Origin: Methanocellales archaeon | Lineage (GTDB): Archaea > Halobacteriota > UBA148 > JAUWXC01 | Length of the DNA stretch: 6,101 bases | NCBI GenBank assembly: GCA_030616565.1 | Contig: JAUWXC010000048.1 | Location: 1-6,101 of the forward strand | Direction of reading: 5' to 3' | Shown: positions 5,341-6,101 of the stretch, piece by piece | Position numbering within the stretch: the first letter of the stretch is position 1 | How the letters are laid out: each line of letters opens with the position of its first letter | Notes under the pieces: model-generated | What the model saw: only the letters and a program-made list of their open reading frames with translations | Told to the model about the DNA's origin: nothing | The model's database searches: none | Program-made: the position numbers and the translations under genes

Positions 5341-6101
5341 TGTGCATAATGCCCGTAAGATGTCCCTCTCGGTGAGTATGCCCACTAAAAAACCGTCATC
5401 AATGACCGGCAGCGATCCTACCTTTTTATCCATCATGAGTTTGGCAGCATCGCCCAAATCGACATCGGAGGTTGTGGTGATGACGTTGGGCACCATAATC
5501 GTCTTAATTGCAGGTTCTAACGCCTCCTGAATGTGTCCAGTAACCAGTTTGTCAAATGCTTTTCCTCCGCCAAGATACTTCACGATGTCGGTGGCGGTAA
5601 TGATTCCAAGCAACACGCCATCTCTTACAACCGGTAGTCTCCTAAACCCGTTGGAAACCATCGTTTTGGCAGCCTCCTCTATAGATATGTCAGGCGGTGC
5701 GGTTACCACCCTTCTGCTCATGTAATCTCTTACGACCTTTCCGGTCTTCACATCGGCAATCAGACATGCAAAATCGCTTTCAGAAATGATGCCCACGACC
5801 CTGTGCTCATCGTTCACAATGGGCAGCCCACCTCTATTCTGTCTGAGCATCGTGTTTAGCGCATCCTCTAACGACTGCCGCTCGTGCAGCGTTATCACGT
5901 CGACCCCCATAATCTCCTTGACGCCCCCGTTGATTGCAGCAAGCAGGTTCCCGCCATACCTGTTTTTAACTAAATTGTGTCGTTCGCCGCCTCCCAAGAA
6001 ATCAATCAAATCAACGCTCGTGATAATCCCAACAAGCCTGTTCGTGCCCGGGTCTGCAACGGGAACCCTCCTAAAGCCGTACGTCATCATCGTTTTTATT
6101 G
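5335..6101 (-). CDS. Multi-CBS-domain protein C, 5' end cut by the window edge
   Basis: The frame is open through 6101 and the visible 254 codons start inside a CBS domain, so the true start lies outside the window. The ATG at 6090 is internal: it falls in the KTMMTYGFRR helix, which matches KTMVSNGFRR in the third domain. Numbered from that ATG, the domains are a partial CBS1 (to 33), CBS2 (about 55-112), CBS3 (118-174) and CBS4 (194-250). All four keep the ribose motif: ITSVD, ISESD, ITATD and LTERD. CBS1 and CBS3 share GFRR(V/L)PV and both end in an LGGG linker (32-35 and 173-176), indicating that the protein arose by duplication of a two-CBS module. It is the first visible gene of a C-B-A operon and the only one with no degenerate binding site, so the best candidate for a full nucleotide sensor. 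Confidence 0.9.
   Translation of the reverse strand, partial: IKTMMTYGFRRVPVADPGTNRLVGIITSVDLIDFLGGGERHNLVKNRYGGNLLAAINGGVKEIMGVDVITLHERQSLEDALNTMLRQNRGGLPIVNDEHRVVGIISESDFACLIADVKTGKVVRDYMSRRVVTAPPDISIEEAAKTMVSNGFRRLPVVRDGVLLGIITATDIVKYLGGGKAFDKLVTGHIQEALEPAIKTIMVPNVITTTSDVDLGDAAKLMMDKKVGSLPVIDDGFLVGILTERDILRALCTA

Noticed and set aside
6085..6090. ATG at 6090 as the true start of CBS protein C.
   Set aside because: The frame continues to the window edge with CBS-like residues (IKT before MMTYGFRR), and the ATG falls in the middle of a CBS domain.

Overview
This 6.1 kb window looks archaeal, most likely from a methanogen or anaerobic-methanotroph type of euryarchaeon; the lineage is inferred from gene content. 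The evidence is an archaeal-type phosphoglycerate kinase, a tRNA gene interrupted at the canonical archaeal position 37/38 by an intron with a bulge-helix-bulge (BHB) splice signal, TATA boxes about 25-30 bp upstream of starts, an Lrp/AsnC regulator coupled to an aminotransferase, and multi-CBS proteins with no effector domain.

Left part (1-1757, minus strand): read in the transcription direction, pgk is followed by an intron-containing tRNA-Thr(UGU) and a 91-residue DUF5661-like protein. The tRNA has its own TATA box, which overlaps the pgk stop codon. The DUF5661-like gene has a very strong Shine-Dalgarno site only 2 nt past the tRNA 3' end, so it is probably co-transcribed with the tRNA. 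The 105-nt intron contains three abutting perfect or near-perfect hairpins, one with a GCAA tetraloop.

Middle (1758-3607): a 79-bp AT-rich divergent promoter separates pgk from a rightward pair, an Lrp/AsnC regulator and a class I/II aminotransferase that overlap by ATGA. A 31-codon small ORF with a good ribosome binding site follows. It is a candidate gene not visible by length-based gene calling.

Right part (3629-6101, minus strand): three consecutive genes encode proteins made almost only of CBS domains, four each. The first gene in transcription order is cut by the window edge with three and a half domains visible. The second and third overlap by ATGA. An 84-nt spacer between the first and second holds stem-loops and GCTTAA repeats. 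Eleven complete and one partial CBS domains are visible; three have lost the Asp of the nucleotide-ribose motif, two of them in the last gene. These genes probably encode adenosine-nucleotide sensors whose partner lies elsewhere.

No CRISPR array, transposase or phage gene is seen. The items most worth a second look are the tRNA intron, the tRNA/DUF5661 dicistron, the 31-residue ORF and the CBS array with its structured spacer.
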